Shown here in pieces: positions 1 to 7,486 of a stretch of 11,483 bases of DNA. The translations under genes were made by a program, and so were the position numbers. How positions within the stretch are numbered: the stretch's first letter is position 1; each line of letters begins with the position of its first letter. Source of the stretch: an uncultured Verrucomicrobiota bacterium (GTDB lineage: Bacteria; Verrucomicrobiota; Verrucomicrobiae; Opitutales; Opitutaceae); assembly GCA_946481225.1 (NCBI GenBank), contig CAMLNJ010000045.1, positions 1 to 11,483 of the forward strand, written 5' to 3'. The notes under the pieces were generated by a model. That model saw nothing but the letters and a program-made list of their open reading frames with translations, searched no databases and had not been told where the DNA came from.

Positions 1-860
1 TCGATGCGCAGGCCGGTCACGATCCCCTCGCGAATCAGGTGCCGCAGCTTCGCGTGGACGGCCTCGAAGACCCGCGCATCCTCCATCCGCAGGCCGACGA
101 GCGTATCGATGGCGAAGAATCGCCGATAGTTCGTGCCGTGAGCCCCCGCCTGCCAACGGGTCAACTGGTAGTGCTGCCGGTCGATGATGCGGTCGAGCTC
201 GTCGAAGCTGCTCGGTGCGCCGACCTGGCCGTTGAGACGACACAGGCGCTCCGCCACGATCTGCTCCGCCTCCGCGCCTTCCGCGCCGGACAATATCTCC
301 GCCTCCGTCTCCGGCCTAAGCGGAAGCCTCGCCTCGCCGAAAGCCAGCGCGAGCGCGCCGTTTTCAAAAACCAGGCGAAGGTCGCCGCGCTCCAGCATCA
401 GGCCGTAATGCTCCGGGAGCAGCGGCGCGAAAATCCGCGCGCGGCCGGGATCGGCGTAGTCGTTCCAGCGGATGTCGAAAAAGTCCGCGTAGGCCGAGCC
501 GCGTCCGAGCCGCAGCACGTCGCGCCACCAGCGGTTGAGCGGCCCGTCGATGCCCATGTGGTTGGGAACGAAATCCAGCAGCAGCCCCATCCCGTGCTCG
601 CGCAAGCGGGCCGAAAGGCGGCGCAAACCCGCCTCTCCGCCGATCTCCGGATTTATCTCCTCGTAGTCGCAGACGTCGTAGCCGTGCAGGCTGCCCGCCG
701 TCGGCCGGAAGATCGGCGAACAATAGCAATCGCCGACGCCCAGCGCGTGCAGATCCGGCACGATCTCCGCGAGCTGGTCGAAGGTGAAGCCCGGGTGGAG
801 CTGCACCCGATATGTCGCGCGCGGCCGGCGACCGGACGTCTGGGCCGGCGGGAGCGTCAT
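1..860 (-). CDS. treY: Malto-oligosyltrehalose synthase, N-terminal part (cut by window edge)
   Basis: TreY is a cytoplasmic GH13 enzyme that isomerises the reducing-end alpha-1,4 bond of a maltodextrin to an alpha-1,1 bond, giving maltooligosyl-trehalose for TreZ. The frame is open from the ATG at 860 to the left edge and encodes 286 complete residues, perhaps a third of the usual protein. Seen: ATYRVQLHPGFTF near residue 15, CSPIFRPTAGSLHGYDV, then NPEIGGEAG, GLLLDFVPNHMGI (GH13 region I), NRWWRDVL and YADFFDIRWND, all characteristic of TreY and not of ordinary amylases. Further on are YRRFFAIDTL and, at the very edge, EGIVTGLRID, the start of GH13 region II, where the catalytic Asp is expected. 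Its start overlaps the treZ stop (ATGA, 857-860), so the two are translationally coupled. The catalytic acid and the C-terminal domain lie outside the window. Confidence 0.95.
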   Translation of the reverse strand, partial: MTLPPAQTSGRRPRATYRVQLHPGFTFDQLAEIVPDLHALGVGDCYCSPIFRPTAGSLHGYDVCDYEEINPEIGGEAGLRRLSARLREHGMGLLLDFVPNHMGIDGPLNRWWRDVLRLGRGSAYADFFDIRWNDYADPGRARIFAPLLPEHYGLMLERGDLRLVFENGALALAFGEARLPLRPETEAEILSGAEGAEAEQIVAERLCRLNGQVGAPSSFDELDRIIDRQHYQLTRWQAGAHGTNYRRFFAIDTLVGLRMEDARVFEAVHAKLRHLIREGIVTGLRI

Positions 861-2734
861 GCGCCATCCTCGCGCAACAGCAGCGCCCCGGGCGTGGAAA
901 ACACGATTTTCGTCGGCTCGACCCGCGCCACGCCGCCCGGCCCGTCGCCACCGAAGCGCGCCTCGTTGCTCGCCAGCTGGATTCGCCAGCGTCGTCCGCG
1001 CGCGCGGGCGACGAGATTCTCCTCCTGGACCGTGCTCAGCCCGGGCTCCAGCCCGGCGAGCAAAAGCCAGTCCCCGTCCGGATCGAACCAGCGCAGGCCG
1101 AGGACGTTCTCCGCCACCCGCTCCACCTGCCAGGTCTCCCTCGGCGGGTTGCGAAAAATCGGAATCGCGGCGCGCAGACGCAGGCACGCCCGATAAAGCG
1201 CCAGCACCTCCGCGTGGGGCGGGTGGCGACGCTCCGCCCAGTCGAGTTTGCAACGAAGAAACGCGTCCGCCGACTGCGGGTCCGGCATGAGCGCGAGCGT
1301 GCGCGCATCGTAGTTGAACCCTTGGTGGGCGAACTCCTTCCGGCGGCCTTCCGCGACGCCCGCGCCCAAGGCGCCCGGCATGTCCGTGAAAAAGACGAAC
1401 GGCGTCCCCGCCGCCCACTCCTGGCCCATGAAGAGCATCGGCGTGTAGGGCGTCAGGCACAGCAGCATCGAGAGCGCGCGATAGGCCTCGGGCGCGATGG
1501 TATCGCTGAGACGCTCGCCGAGCGGCCGGTTGCCCACCTGATCGTGGTTCGAGATGCAATGCACGAACTGCTCCGGCGGCCGACGGGAGGCCGGCGTGCC
1601 GCGCGGCCCGCCGTGATGCGGGCTGTGCTGCCCCTCGTAGACCCAGCCGGAACGCAGCGCGCGGACACACTCCTCGATCGAACCCGAGAAACTGCCGAAG
1701 TGCGCCTCGCGCTGACGGGTCAGCCCGACCCGCGCGGCGTGGTGGAAGTCGTCGGCCCACACGCCGCTCGCGCCCCATCCGCCCGCCTCGACGGGCGAAA
1801 TCACGCGGGCGTCGTTGCGCTCGTCCTCCGCCACGACGAAGGCGCCGCGCTCCTGCGCCGCCGCCACGATCTCGGCCACGATGTGCGCGGGGGACTCGTC
1901 CTCCATCGCATGCGTGGCGTCGAGCCGCAGCCCGTCGAAGCGATACTCGTCGAGCCACATGCAGGCGTTGCCGACGAAAAAGGCGCGGACGGCGGGCTCG
2001 GAGAAGTTGAGCGTTTGCCCCCAGATCGTGTTCTTCGCCGGGTGAAAATAGCCGGCGGCATAGCGCGCGAGCACCGCGCCGGAAGGACCGACGTGGTTGT
2101 AGACCACGTCGAGCATGACCGCGAGACCGCGGGCATGGGCCGCGTCGACCAAGGCGCGCAGATCGTCCGGCCTGCCGTAGCAACGCGCGGGCGCGTAAGG
2201 CATGACGCCGTCGTAACCCCAGTTGCGCGCACCGGCGAAGTCGCCCACGGGCATGAGCTCGATCGTGTTGACCCCGAGCTCCACCAGATCGTCCAGACGC
2301 CGGATCGCGGCCAAGAAAGTTCCCTCCGGCGTGAAAGTCCCGATGTGCAGCTCGTAGATCACGCGTCCGCGCCAGACGGGCCGGCGCCACGCCGTGCGAA
2401 TCCACGCGTAGGATCCGGGATCGATCACCTCCGACGGCCCCTCGACGCCCGCGGGCTGGAATCGCGAAGCCGGGTCGGGCAGCGCGCCCTCGCGCAGCAG
2501 ATAACGATAACGATCGCCCGCCTCCCCCCGCGGGTCGCGCCCCTCCCAATATCCATCCTCCCCTTTCTCCAAAGGGATCTCCCGCGCGCCTGACTTTCCA
2601 TCCACGCGCACGCGCAGGCTCGGCTGACCCGGCGCCCACACTTGGTAGCACACGCCGTCGGCGCGCACGGTCGCGCCCACCCCGCCGGCCATCGTCGAGG
2701 CGGCGGATTGTTCAAAAGAGGGAGGAGATTGCAT
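857..2734 (-). CDS. treZ: Malto-oligosyltrehalose trehalohydrolase
   Basis: TreZ hydrolyses the alpha-1,4 bond next to the trehalosyl end of maltooligosyl-trehalose, releasing free trehalose in the cytoplasm. The 625-residue product is of usual length. An N-terminal beta-sandwich (about 20-110, YQVWAPGQPSLRVRVDG) precedes the GH13 barrel. Seen: YELHIGTFTPEGTF (127-140), typical of TreZ; DVVYNH (209-214, region I); GLRLDATHA with the expected nucleophile D272; VVAEDERND with the expected acid/base E303; and SNHDQVGN with the stabilising D398. A C-terminal beta domain ends near 620. The ATG at 2734 has no clear Shine-Dalgarno sequence; M15 (2692) is an alternative start and would still keep the sandwich domain. 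It is the first gene of treZ-treY, reads divergently from the DUF350 operon and overlaps treY by 4 nt. All four GH13 motifs are intact, so it should be active. Confidence 0.97.
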   Translation of the reverse strand: MQSPPSFEQSAASTMAGGVGATVRADGVCYQVWAPGQPSLRVRVDGKSGAREIPLEKGEDGYWEGRDPRGEAGDRYRYLLREGALPDPASRFQPAGVEGPSEVIDPGSYAWIRTAWRRPVWRGRVIYELHIGTFTPEGTFLAAIRRLDDLVELGVNTIELMPVGDFAGARNWGYDGVMPYAPARCYGRPDDLRALVDAAHARGLAVMLDVVYNHVGPSGAVLARYAAGYFHPAKNTIWGQTLNFSEPAVRAFFVGNACMWLDEYRFDGLRLDATHAMEDESPAHIVAEIVAAAQERGAFVVAEDERNDARVISPVEAGGWGASGVWADDFHHAARVGLTRQREAHFGSFSGSIEECVRALRSGWVYEGQHSPHHGGPRGTPASRRPPEQFVHCISNHDQVGNRPLGERLSDTIAPEAYRALSMLLCLTPYTPMLFMGQEWAAGTPFVFFTDMPGALGAGVAEGRRKEFAHQGFNYDARTLALMPDPQSADAFLRCKLDWAERRHPPHAEVLALYRACLRLRAAIPIFRNPPRETWQVERVAENVLGLRWFDPDGDWLLLAGLEPGLSTVQEENLVARARGRRWRIQLASNEARFGGDGPGGVARVEPTKIVFSTPGALLLREDGA

Positions 2735-2970
2735 GGCTCGGGGCGAAGCGGCCGCCCGCCGGCTTCTCGTCTACCGTAGCAAGTCCGGCGCGTTCCCTTC
2801 ATCGGGGGCGTCCCGGAAACAGGCACCGGCGCGGGCCGGACGCCGTGCGCCTTTGGATACGTTGCGGCCGCCGCCCATCCCGGCCAAACACGCCCGGGGA
2901 AAACGACTTCGCGCCGGTCCGCGTTGACAGCGATGCCGTCGGGTCGAATCTGCCGCAACTTCCAGCCCCC
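2735..2970. other. Divergent intergenic region between treZ and the DUF350 operon
   Basis: These 236 nt separate two outward-reading operons and should hold both promoters. They are very GC-rich. I see one good -35-like hexamer on the plus strand (listed separately) and a 7-bp inverted repeat, GTCCGGC at 2783-2789 with GCCGGAC at 2835-2841, which is weak evidence in such GC-rich DNA. A small palindrome CTACCGTAG lies at about 2771-2779. No convincing sigma-70 promoter is visible for treZ. Open frames that cross the region look like shadows, with Arg/Pro-rich composition and no recognisable domain. Confidence 0.5.
2924..2952 (+). promoter_or_regulatory. Possible sigma-70 promoter of the DUF350 operon
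   Basis: A perfect TTGACA lies at 2924-2929. At 16-17 nt spacing the -10 position reads GAATCT or AATCTG, a poor match to TATAAT. If real, transcription would start about 10-15 nt before the ATG at 2971, giving a very short leader. The position is right for the operon, but the -10 is weak. Confidence 0.3.
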
Positions 2971-3273
2971 ATGCGTCGCCTCCCGCTTTTCTCCGCCGCC
3001 TGCCTGCTCTGCCCCGCCCTCGCCCGCGCCGCCGAATCCGCCGCCCCCGCCGGCTGGCACGCCACGACGCTTCTCCAGGCGGTCGGCTACATGGTGCTCT
3101 TTGCCGTGATCGGCATCCTTCTCGCCGTCATGGGCTACAAGCTGTTCGACAAGCTCACCCCCGGCGACCTCCACCGCGAGATCATCGAAAACCGCAACGT
3201 CGCCGCCGCCATCCTCGGCGGCGCGATGATCCTCGGCGTCTGCGTGATCATCGCGGCCGCCATGCTGGGCTGA
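2971..3273 (+). CDS. DUF350 (YjfL-like) small inner-membrane protein
   Basis: A 100-residue membrane protein of the DUF350/UPF0719 family (E. coli YjfL); its biochemical role is unknown. Seen: a basic start and hydrophobic stretch ending ALARA-AES (about 1-21), a likely cleaved signal peptide; TM helix about 35-56; the loop YKLFDKLTPGDLHREIIENRN (56-76), whose LTPGDL and EI-ENRN are the family signature; and a second TM helix about 77-98. I chose the ATG at 2971 because the upstream in-frame extension from 2845 is Arg/Pro-rich and lacks signal-peptide character, while the signal starts exactly here. There is one DUF350 unit; many relatives have two. It heads the four-gene operon, and the next start lies 20 nt downstream. 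In E. coli yjfL likewise precedes yjfM and yjfC, supporting a shared function with the ATP-grasp ligase. The family call is firm; function is unknown. Confidence 0.9.
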   Translation: MRRLPLFSAACLLCPALARAAESAAPAGWHATTLLQAVGYMVLFAVIGILLAVMGYKLFDKLTPGDLHREIIENRNVAAAILGGAMILGVCVIIAAAMLG

Positions 3274-3293
3274 CCCCGCCCGCGCGCGTCGCC

Positions 3294-3674
3294 TTGAAAC
3301 GCAGCCGACACGTCCGCCTCCTCCTTCTCGGCGGCGGCCTCGCCGCCGGGGCCAACAGCGCGTGCTCGCCCGGCTCCGCCCGCGAGGAACCGCGCATCAC
3401 CGCGGAGAGCTACTACACGAACGACTACTATATCGCCGGCGCCGGCTATTACCACGCGCCGTTCCGCGCCTTCTTCCCGCACCGCTACAACCACTACGAC
3501 GCCGGCGCCAACCGCTACTTCTACGGCGGCCGGTGGGGAGCCGCCCCGTTCCAGAGCGCGATCAACATCTCCACGCCCACGCCGGAGGCGGCGGCCGCCG
3601 CCGAGGCCGCGCGGCCTCCCGTCGTGCGCGGCGGCTTCGGACGCACCGGCGGCTCGCACCACATCTGGTCCTGA
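3294..3674 (+). CDS. Tyr/Gly-rich putative lipoprotein (YjfM/YgiB-like position)
   Basis: A 126-residue secreted protein of unknown function. It begins with TTG at 3294, and no in-frame ATG follows, so a rare start is needed. Residues 1-23 form a signal peptide (KRSRHVR, then LLLLGGGLAAGA) ending in NSAC. C24 could be a lipidated cysteine, although the residue at -3 is Asn and not the usual Leu, so the lipobox is imperfect. The mature part is rich in Tyr, Gly, His and Arg (SYYTNDYYIAGAGYY, then HRYNHYDAGANRYFYGG), followed by an Ala/Glu stretch and a C-terminal RGGFGRTGGSHH. This tail and the position just before an ATP-grasp ligase recall the E. coli lipoproteins YgiB and YjfM, which sit next to ygiC and yjfC. 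I infer an equivalent partner, but sequence similarity is weak by eye. Its TGA overlaps the next ATG by 1 nt (TGATG), so translation is probably coupled. Confidence 0.72.
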   Translation: MKRSRHVRLLLLGGGLAAGANSACSPGSAREEPRITAESYYTNDYYIAGAGYYHAPFRAFFPHRYNHYDAGANRYFYGGRWGAAPFQSAINISTPTPEAAAAAEAARPPVVRGGFGRTGGSHHIWS

Positions 3675-4810
3675 TGAAACGCCATCGCCGCGAGCCCCGT
3701 CCCGGATGGGCCGAACGCGTCGAGCACGCGGGCCTCACCTACCACAGCCACGCCGAAGGCCCCTACTGGGACGAGTCCGCCTGCTACGAATTCAGCGCGG
3801 AGGAAATCGACCGCCTCGAACGCGCCGCCGGCGCCCTGCATCGTCTCTGCATCGACGCCACCGAGCAGGTGATCGCGCGCGGATGGTGGGATCGCCTCGG
3901 CATCCCCGAACGCGCCGTGCCCGCCATCCTGCGCTCGTGGGAGCGCGACGACTTCAGCCTCTATGGCCGCCTCGACCTGGCCTTCGACGGCGTCGGCGAA
4001 CCGAAGCTGCTCGAATACAACGCCGACACGCCCACCGCCCTCGTCGAGGCCGCGGTCGCCCAGTGGTTCTGGCTTCAGGACACCCATCCCGACGAGGACC
4101 AGTTCAACTCGATCCATGAGCGCCTCATCGAGGCCTGGCGCCGCCGCGGGTCCCTCGGCGGCGAGCGGGTCCACTTCGCCGCGCTCGCCGACCACGCCGA
4201 GGACCAGCAGACGATCCTTTACCTGCGCGACACCTGCGAACAGGCCGGCTTCGCCACCGGTTCCGTCGCGATCGAGGAACTCGGCTGGGACGCGCAGGAC
4301 GACCGCTTCGTCGATCAACACAACCGGCCGGTCACCGACTGCTTCAAGCTCTACCCCTGGGAGTGGATGTGGCGCGAGGACTTCGCCGCGCACCTCGAGC
4401 GCGATCCCGTGCGCTGGCTGGAGCCCGCGTGGAAGCTGCCGCTCCAGAGCAAAGGCCTCCTGCCCGTCCTCTGGGAGCTCTTTCCCGGCCACCCCAACCT
4501 CCTGCCCGCCGCGTTTTCCCCCGAGGGCCTTGGCGGCGACTTCGTCCGCAAGCCGCGCTTCAGCCGCGAGGGCGCGAACGTCGCGTGGTTCGAGCAGGGC
4601 CGCCCGCGCGAGGAAAACGACGGCGGCTACGCCGACCAGGGCTACGTCTACCAAGCCCTCGCGCGCCCGCCCGCGTTCGACGGCAACCACCCCGTCTTCG
4701 GGGCCTGGATCGTCGACCACGAGCCGGCCGGGCTCGGCATTCGCGAGGACACGCGCCTCATCACGGGCAACCTGAGCCGCTTCGTGCCCCACTTCCTCCG
4801 CCGCCCTTGA
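3674..4810 (+). CDS. Glutathionylspermidine synthase-like ATP-grasp ligase (YgiC/YjfC family)
   Basis: An ATP-dependent carboxylate-amine ligase of the glutathionylspermidine synthetase fold, 378 residues, close to E. coli YgiC/YjfC and lacking the amidase domain of full GspS. Seen: YWDESACYEFSAEEID (31-46), typical of this family; YGRLDLAF (97-104); LEYNADTPTALVEAA (113-127), the conserved Glu/Asn/Asp segment expected to bind Mg-ATP; KLYPWEWMWRED (225-236); KGLLPVLWELFPGHPNLLPA (260-279); VRKPRFSREGANV (291-303), the ATP-grasp lysine/loop; and a C-terminal block GLGIREDTRLITGNLSRFVPH. The start is the ATG at 3674, which overlaps the lipoprotein stop; an upstream in-frame extension from 3362 only shadows the lipoprotein gene. 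The real substrate is unknown: glutathione plus spermidine is not assured, since YgiC/YjfC activity is not settled. The family call is secure; the reaction is inferred. Confidence 0.95.
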   Translation: MKRHRREPRPGWAERVEHAGLTYHSHAEGPYWDESACYEFSAEEIDRLERAAGALHRLCIDATEQVIARGWWDRLGIPERAVPAILRSWERDDFSLYGRLDLAFDGVGEPKLLEYNADTPTALVEAAVAQWFWLQDTHPDEDQFNSIHERLIEAWRRRGSLGGERVHFAALADHAEDQQTILYLRDTCEQAGFATGSVAIEELGWDAQDDRFVDQHNRPVTDCFKLYPWEWMWREDFAAHLERDPVRWLEPAWKLPLQSKGLLPVLWELFPGHPNLLPAAFSPEGLGGDFVRKPRFSREGANVAWFEQGRPREENDGGYADQGYVYQALARPPAFDGNHPVFGAWIVDHEPAGLGIREDTRLITGNLSRFVPHFLRRP

Positions 4811-5991
4811 GCACCGTCAACCCCACCCTCCTCCGCGTCGGCATGCGCGGCCTGATCGACGGCCGCGACCACGTCGTGCGCTGCCGCGCCGTGCTCAGCG
4901 TGCGGATCAAGGGCGAGACGTATTTTTGGAACGAATACATTCTCGACGACGGCTCCGGTTGCTTCGCCACCCTTTCCTACGAGGAGGACGACACCGGCTG
5001 CGTCTGGCGGCTTTTCTCGGAGCTGACGCCGCTGCGGGCCCTCTCGGCCCGGGAGGCGGCGGAAAAACGGGAAGGCGACAAGGTCAACCTCGGCCGCGGC
5101 CCCTTGCGCGTAACCCTGGTCGACCGCTCCCGCGTGATCTTCGTGGAGGGCGATCCTCCCGAGTGGCTGGTGGTCGGCGACGAGGCCGACTTCTTCAACG
5201 CCGAGGCCTCCGGCCACATGCTGGTCGTCAGCTGGACCGGCGAGGAGGTCGAATACTACTACGGCGGCACGATCCCGGGCCGAAAGGTCGCGGAGACCTT
5301 CGGCCTGCCCCACTTGCGCGAACGTCCCCGCCCGGCGTCCGGTTTTTCCGCCTCCGGAGCCGGATACTCCGGCGGCCGCACCTGGGCTCCCTGGCTCGTG
5401 CTTGTCGCCGTCGTCGGCGTCACCCTCGCCGCCCTTTTCCTTTCGCCGGGGCGCTCCGAAGCCCGGCCCGCGCCTCCGGCCAAACAAGCCGCGTCCGGGC
5501 TTGTTCTTCCTATCGCGGTGAGCGGCATCTTCCCGACGCTCGGCAGCGCGCGGATCGCCGGTCGTGCGACCGTGGAGGTCGGGGAACCCGGCGCGCGCAT
5601 GGATCGCCACGAGTATGCGCTCCGCTCGCCCAACGGTTTCGACGCGCTCCTGATCGACGCCGCCGGTCCCGGCCTCGCCGAATGGCTGCTGCTCAGCCGC
5701 GAGCCGGCGCCCACCGCTTGGACGCCCGTGAAGCTGGCGGCGCTCCGCGCGGGCCAGCCTCTGGACTGGGGCGGCCAAGGCTTCCGCGTGGCGCGCGTGC
5801 AAGCGAGCCGCCTCCTCGACCGGGCGGGCGAGTTTCCCGGATTCTCAAAAACAGGCGAGCAACGCTGCGGCCTGATCGCCCGCGAGGGCGACGAATGGCT
5901 CTTTCTCCGCTGGTCGGAAACCGAGCTTGCCTTCTATCGCGGACGCTCGATTTCCGAGCGGGAAGCGAAGCAGGCGCTCGGCCCGGAGTGA
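4807..5991 (+). CDS. Membrane-anchored protein with two DUF4178-like units
   Basis: Likely 394 residues, starting at TTG 4807, which overlaps the ligase stop as TTGA. The next start, ATG 4843, would remove LLRVG, part of the conserved domain start. The N-terminal unit (about 8-168) fits DUF4178: RVGMRGLIDGRDHVV, ETYFWNEYILDDGSG, FATLSYEED, then VEYYYGGTIPGRKVAETFGL. After a Ser/Gly/Pro linker comes one TM helix (196-213, WLVLVAVVGVTLAALFLS). The C-terminal part (about 235-394) repeats the layout: RHEYALRSPNGFDALLI, EWLLLSREP, GDEWLFLRWSE, then LAFYRGRSISEREAKQALG. I read this as an internal duplication with one unit on each side of the membrane or linker. DUF4178 genes often sit beside DUF350 and ATP-grasp genes, and E. 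coli has yjfK (DUF2491) in the matching operon. Function is unknown. It ends 16 nt from the convergent MATE gene. Confidence 0.87.
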   Translation: MSTVNPTLLRVGMRGLIDGRDHVVRCRAVLSVRIKGETYFWNEYILDDGSGCFATLSYEEDDTGCVWRLFSELTPLRALSAREAAEKREGDKVNLGRGPLRVTLVDRSRVIFVEGDPPEWLVVGDEADFFNAEASGHMLVVSWTGEEVEYYYGGTIPGRKVAETFGLPHLRERPRPASGFSASGAGYSGGRTWAPWLVLVAVVGVTLAALFLSPGRSEARPAPPAKQAASGLVLPIAVSGIFPTLGSARIAGRATVEVGEPGARMDRHEYALRSPNGFDALLIDAAGPGLAEWLLLSREPAPTAWTPVKLAALRAGQPLDWGGQGFRVARVQASRLLDRAGEFPGFSKTGEQRCGLIAREGDEWLFLRWSETELAFYRGRSISEREAKQALGPE

Positions 5992-6007
5992 CGGACGGCC
6001 CGCGCGC

Positions 6008-7444
6008 TCAGACCCGTTTTTCCCGCCATTTTCCCCGGCGGAAAAGCAGGCCGCTCCAAAGCGCGAGCACGGAGAACGAGACCGGCACCGCGATGAAAAC
6101 GCCCGTCGGGCCGAGGCCCAGCGGCCGCGCGAGCAGCCACGCCAGCGGAATCTGCCCGAGCCAAAAGCAGAAAAAGTTCAGCCGCGTCGGCGTGCCGGTG
6201 TCGCCCGCGCCGTTGAAGGCGCCCTCGAAACACATCCCGGCCGCATAAAGCGGAAACGCCAGGCTGATGATCCACAGAGCCCGCGTCGCGACGGCGAAGA
6301 CCTCCGCGTCGGCGGTGAAGAGCCCGGCGATGAACCGGGCGAAGACCACGAACATCACCCCCACCGCGCCGAGGAAAATCACGTTGTAACGCATCGCGAT
6401 GCGCACCGCCTCCGTCGCGCGCTCCGGTTTTTCCGCGCCCAGGTTTTGCCCGACCAGCGTCGCCCCGGCGTTGGCCAGGCCCCATGCGGGCATGAGGGCG
6501 AAAACGACCACGCGGATCGCGATCGTGTAGCCGGCGACCACCGGACTGCCGAAGAGCGCGAGGATCTTGAACACGCCCACCCAGCTCGTCGTGCTGATGA
6601 GCAGCTGTCCGATGCCGCTCGCCGAGGTGCGCAGGATCGCGGCCATGCTCCCGGCGCGAGACCGCAGATCGTCCCAGCCCACGCGCACGCGCCCGGCCCG
6701 CACCGTGAGGTGCCAAAGCTGGTAGAGCACACCGACGCCCCGGCCGATGTTGGTCGCCACCGCCGCGCCCGCGACACCCAGCTCCGGGAAAGGGCCCCAG
6801 CCGAAGATGAAGCAGGGATCGAGGATCAGGTTCAGCCCGTTCGCCAGGATCAGCGTGCGCATCGCGAGAGCGGCGTCGCCCGCGCCGCGGAAGATCGCGT
6901 TGATGAGAAAAATCAAAAATACCGTGGCGTTTCCGCCGAACATGATCCGCGCAAAGCCCGTCCCCTGCGCCACCACCGCCGGCTCCGCTCCCATGAGCGT
7001 GAGGATGTCTCCCGCGAAGTATGCGAGCGCCACGCCGATCAGCGCCGAAAGCGTCGCGCCCAAAAGCAGGATCTGCCCGGCCGCCTGCGCCGCGAGCACG
7101 GGATTCTTCTCGCCGATGCGTCGCGAGACGATCGCGGTCGCGGCGAAGGAGATGCCGATGGCCACGGCATAGATGAGCGACATCACCGACTCGGTCAGGC
7201 CCACCACCGCCACCGCCTCCTTGCCGAGGCGCGCCACCCAGAACACGTCCACGATGGTGAAGAGCGATTCCATCAGCATCTCGATCACCATCGGCACCGC
7301 GAGCAGCAGCACCGCGCGCTCGAGTCCGAGCGCCGTGTAGTCCTGCAACTCCCCGCGCAAGGCTTGGCGCACCGCGCCCCAAAAGCCCGGCGCGGCCGGA
7401 GCGGGCACGGCGATCTCCGCCGAGGATTCGAGCGCATCCGACAT
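6008..7444 (-). CDS. MATE family multidrug/metabolite efflux transporter
   Basis: A 478-residue inner-membrane antiporter of the MATE family (NorM/DinF type), which exports cationic drugs or metabolites using Na+ or H+. After a polar N-terminus of about 43 residues it shows the usual twelve hydrophobic segments in two halves. The first begins LLLAVPMVIEMLMESLFTIV, then DVFWVARLGKEAVAVVGL, the classic MATE opening. Other marks are IFRGAGDAALAMRTLI and GVAGAAVATNIGRGVGVLYQ in half one. In half two there are LANAGATLVGQNLGAEKPE and FEGAFNGAGDTGTPTRLNFF, and the protein ends in a basic tail. ATG at 7444 lies 42 nt after the sigma-factor stop on the same strand, so co-transcription is plausible but not certain. 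No clear Shine-Dalgarno sequence precedes it. The 3' end converges on the DUF4178 gene with no visible terminator hairpin in the 16-nt gap. The substrate cannot be told from sequence. Confidence 0.95.
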   Translation of the reverse strand: MSDALESSAEIAVPAPAAPGFWGAVRQALRGELQDYTALGLERAVLLLAVPMVIEMLMESLFTIVDVFWVARLGKEAVAVVGLTESVMSLIYAVAIGISFAATAIVSRRIGEKNPVLAAQAAGQILLLGATLSALIGVALAYFAGDILTLMGAEPAVVAQGTGFARIMFGGNATVFLIFLINAIFRGAGDAALAMRTLILANGLNLILDPCFIFGWGPFPELGVAGAAVATNIGRGVGVLYQLWHLTVRAGRVRVGWDDLRSRAGSMAAILRTSASGIGQLLISTTSWVGVFKILALFGSPVVAGYTIAIRVVVFALMPAWGLANAGATLVGQNLGAEKPERATEAVRIAMRYNVIFLGAVGVMFVVFARFIAGLFTADAEVFAVATRALWIISLAFPLYAAGMCFEGAFNGAGDTGTPTRLNFFCFWLGQIPLAWLLARPLGLGPTGVFIAVPVSFSVLALWSGLLFRRGKWREKRV

Positions 7445-7486
7445 AAGCGAAAGATGCCCGTGAACTTGCGCTACCCCGTCGCGGGA

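Noticed and set aside
39..2593. Long plus-strand open frames opposite treY and treZ (39-1196, 812-2593)
   Set aside because: They are Arg/Ala/His-rich with no domain. The minus strand encodes complete TreY and TreZ motifs across the same bases, so these are antisense shadows in GC-rich DNA.
2733..2927. Plus-strand 64-residue frame preceded by a good-looking GGGAGGAG Shine-Dalgarno sequence
   Set aside because: The purine-rich stretch is the complement of the start of treZ. The product is Arg/Pro-rich with no domain and overlaps the treZ start region.
3521..4792. 423-residue minus-strand frame opposite the ATP-grasp ligase
   Set aside because: It is a Val/Gly/Ala/Glu-rich antisense shadow. 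The plus strand carries clear family motifs throughout.
2971..5991. Antiphage defence or biosynthetic-cluster reading of the ATP-grasp operon
   Set aside because: There is no nuclease, toxin, reverse transcriptase, peptide precursor or typical tailoring enzyme. The gene order matches the chromosomal yjf type instead.
5992..6007. Bidirectional terminator between the convergent DUF4178 and MATE genes
   Set aside because: The 16-nt gap is GC-rich with no T-run and no clear stem-loop, so no terminator can be supported.
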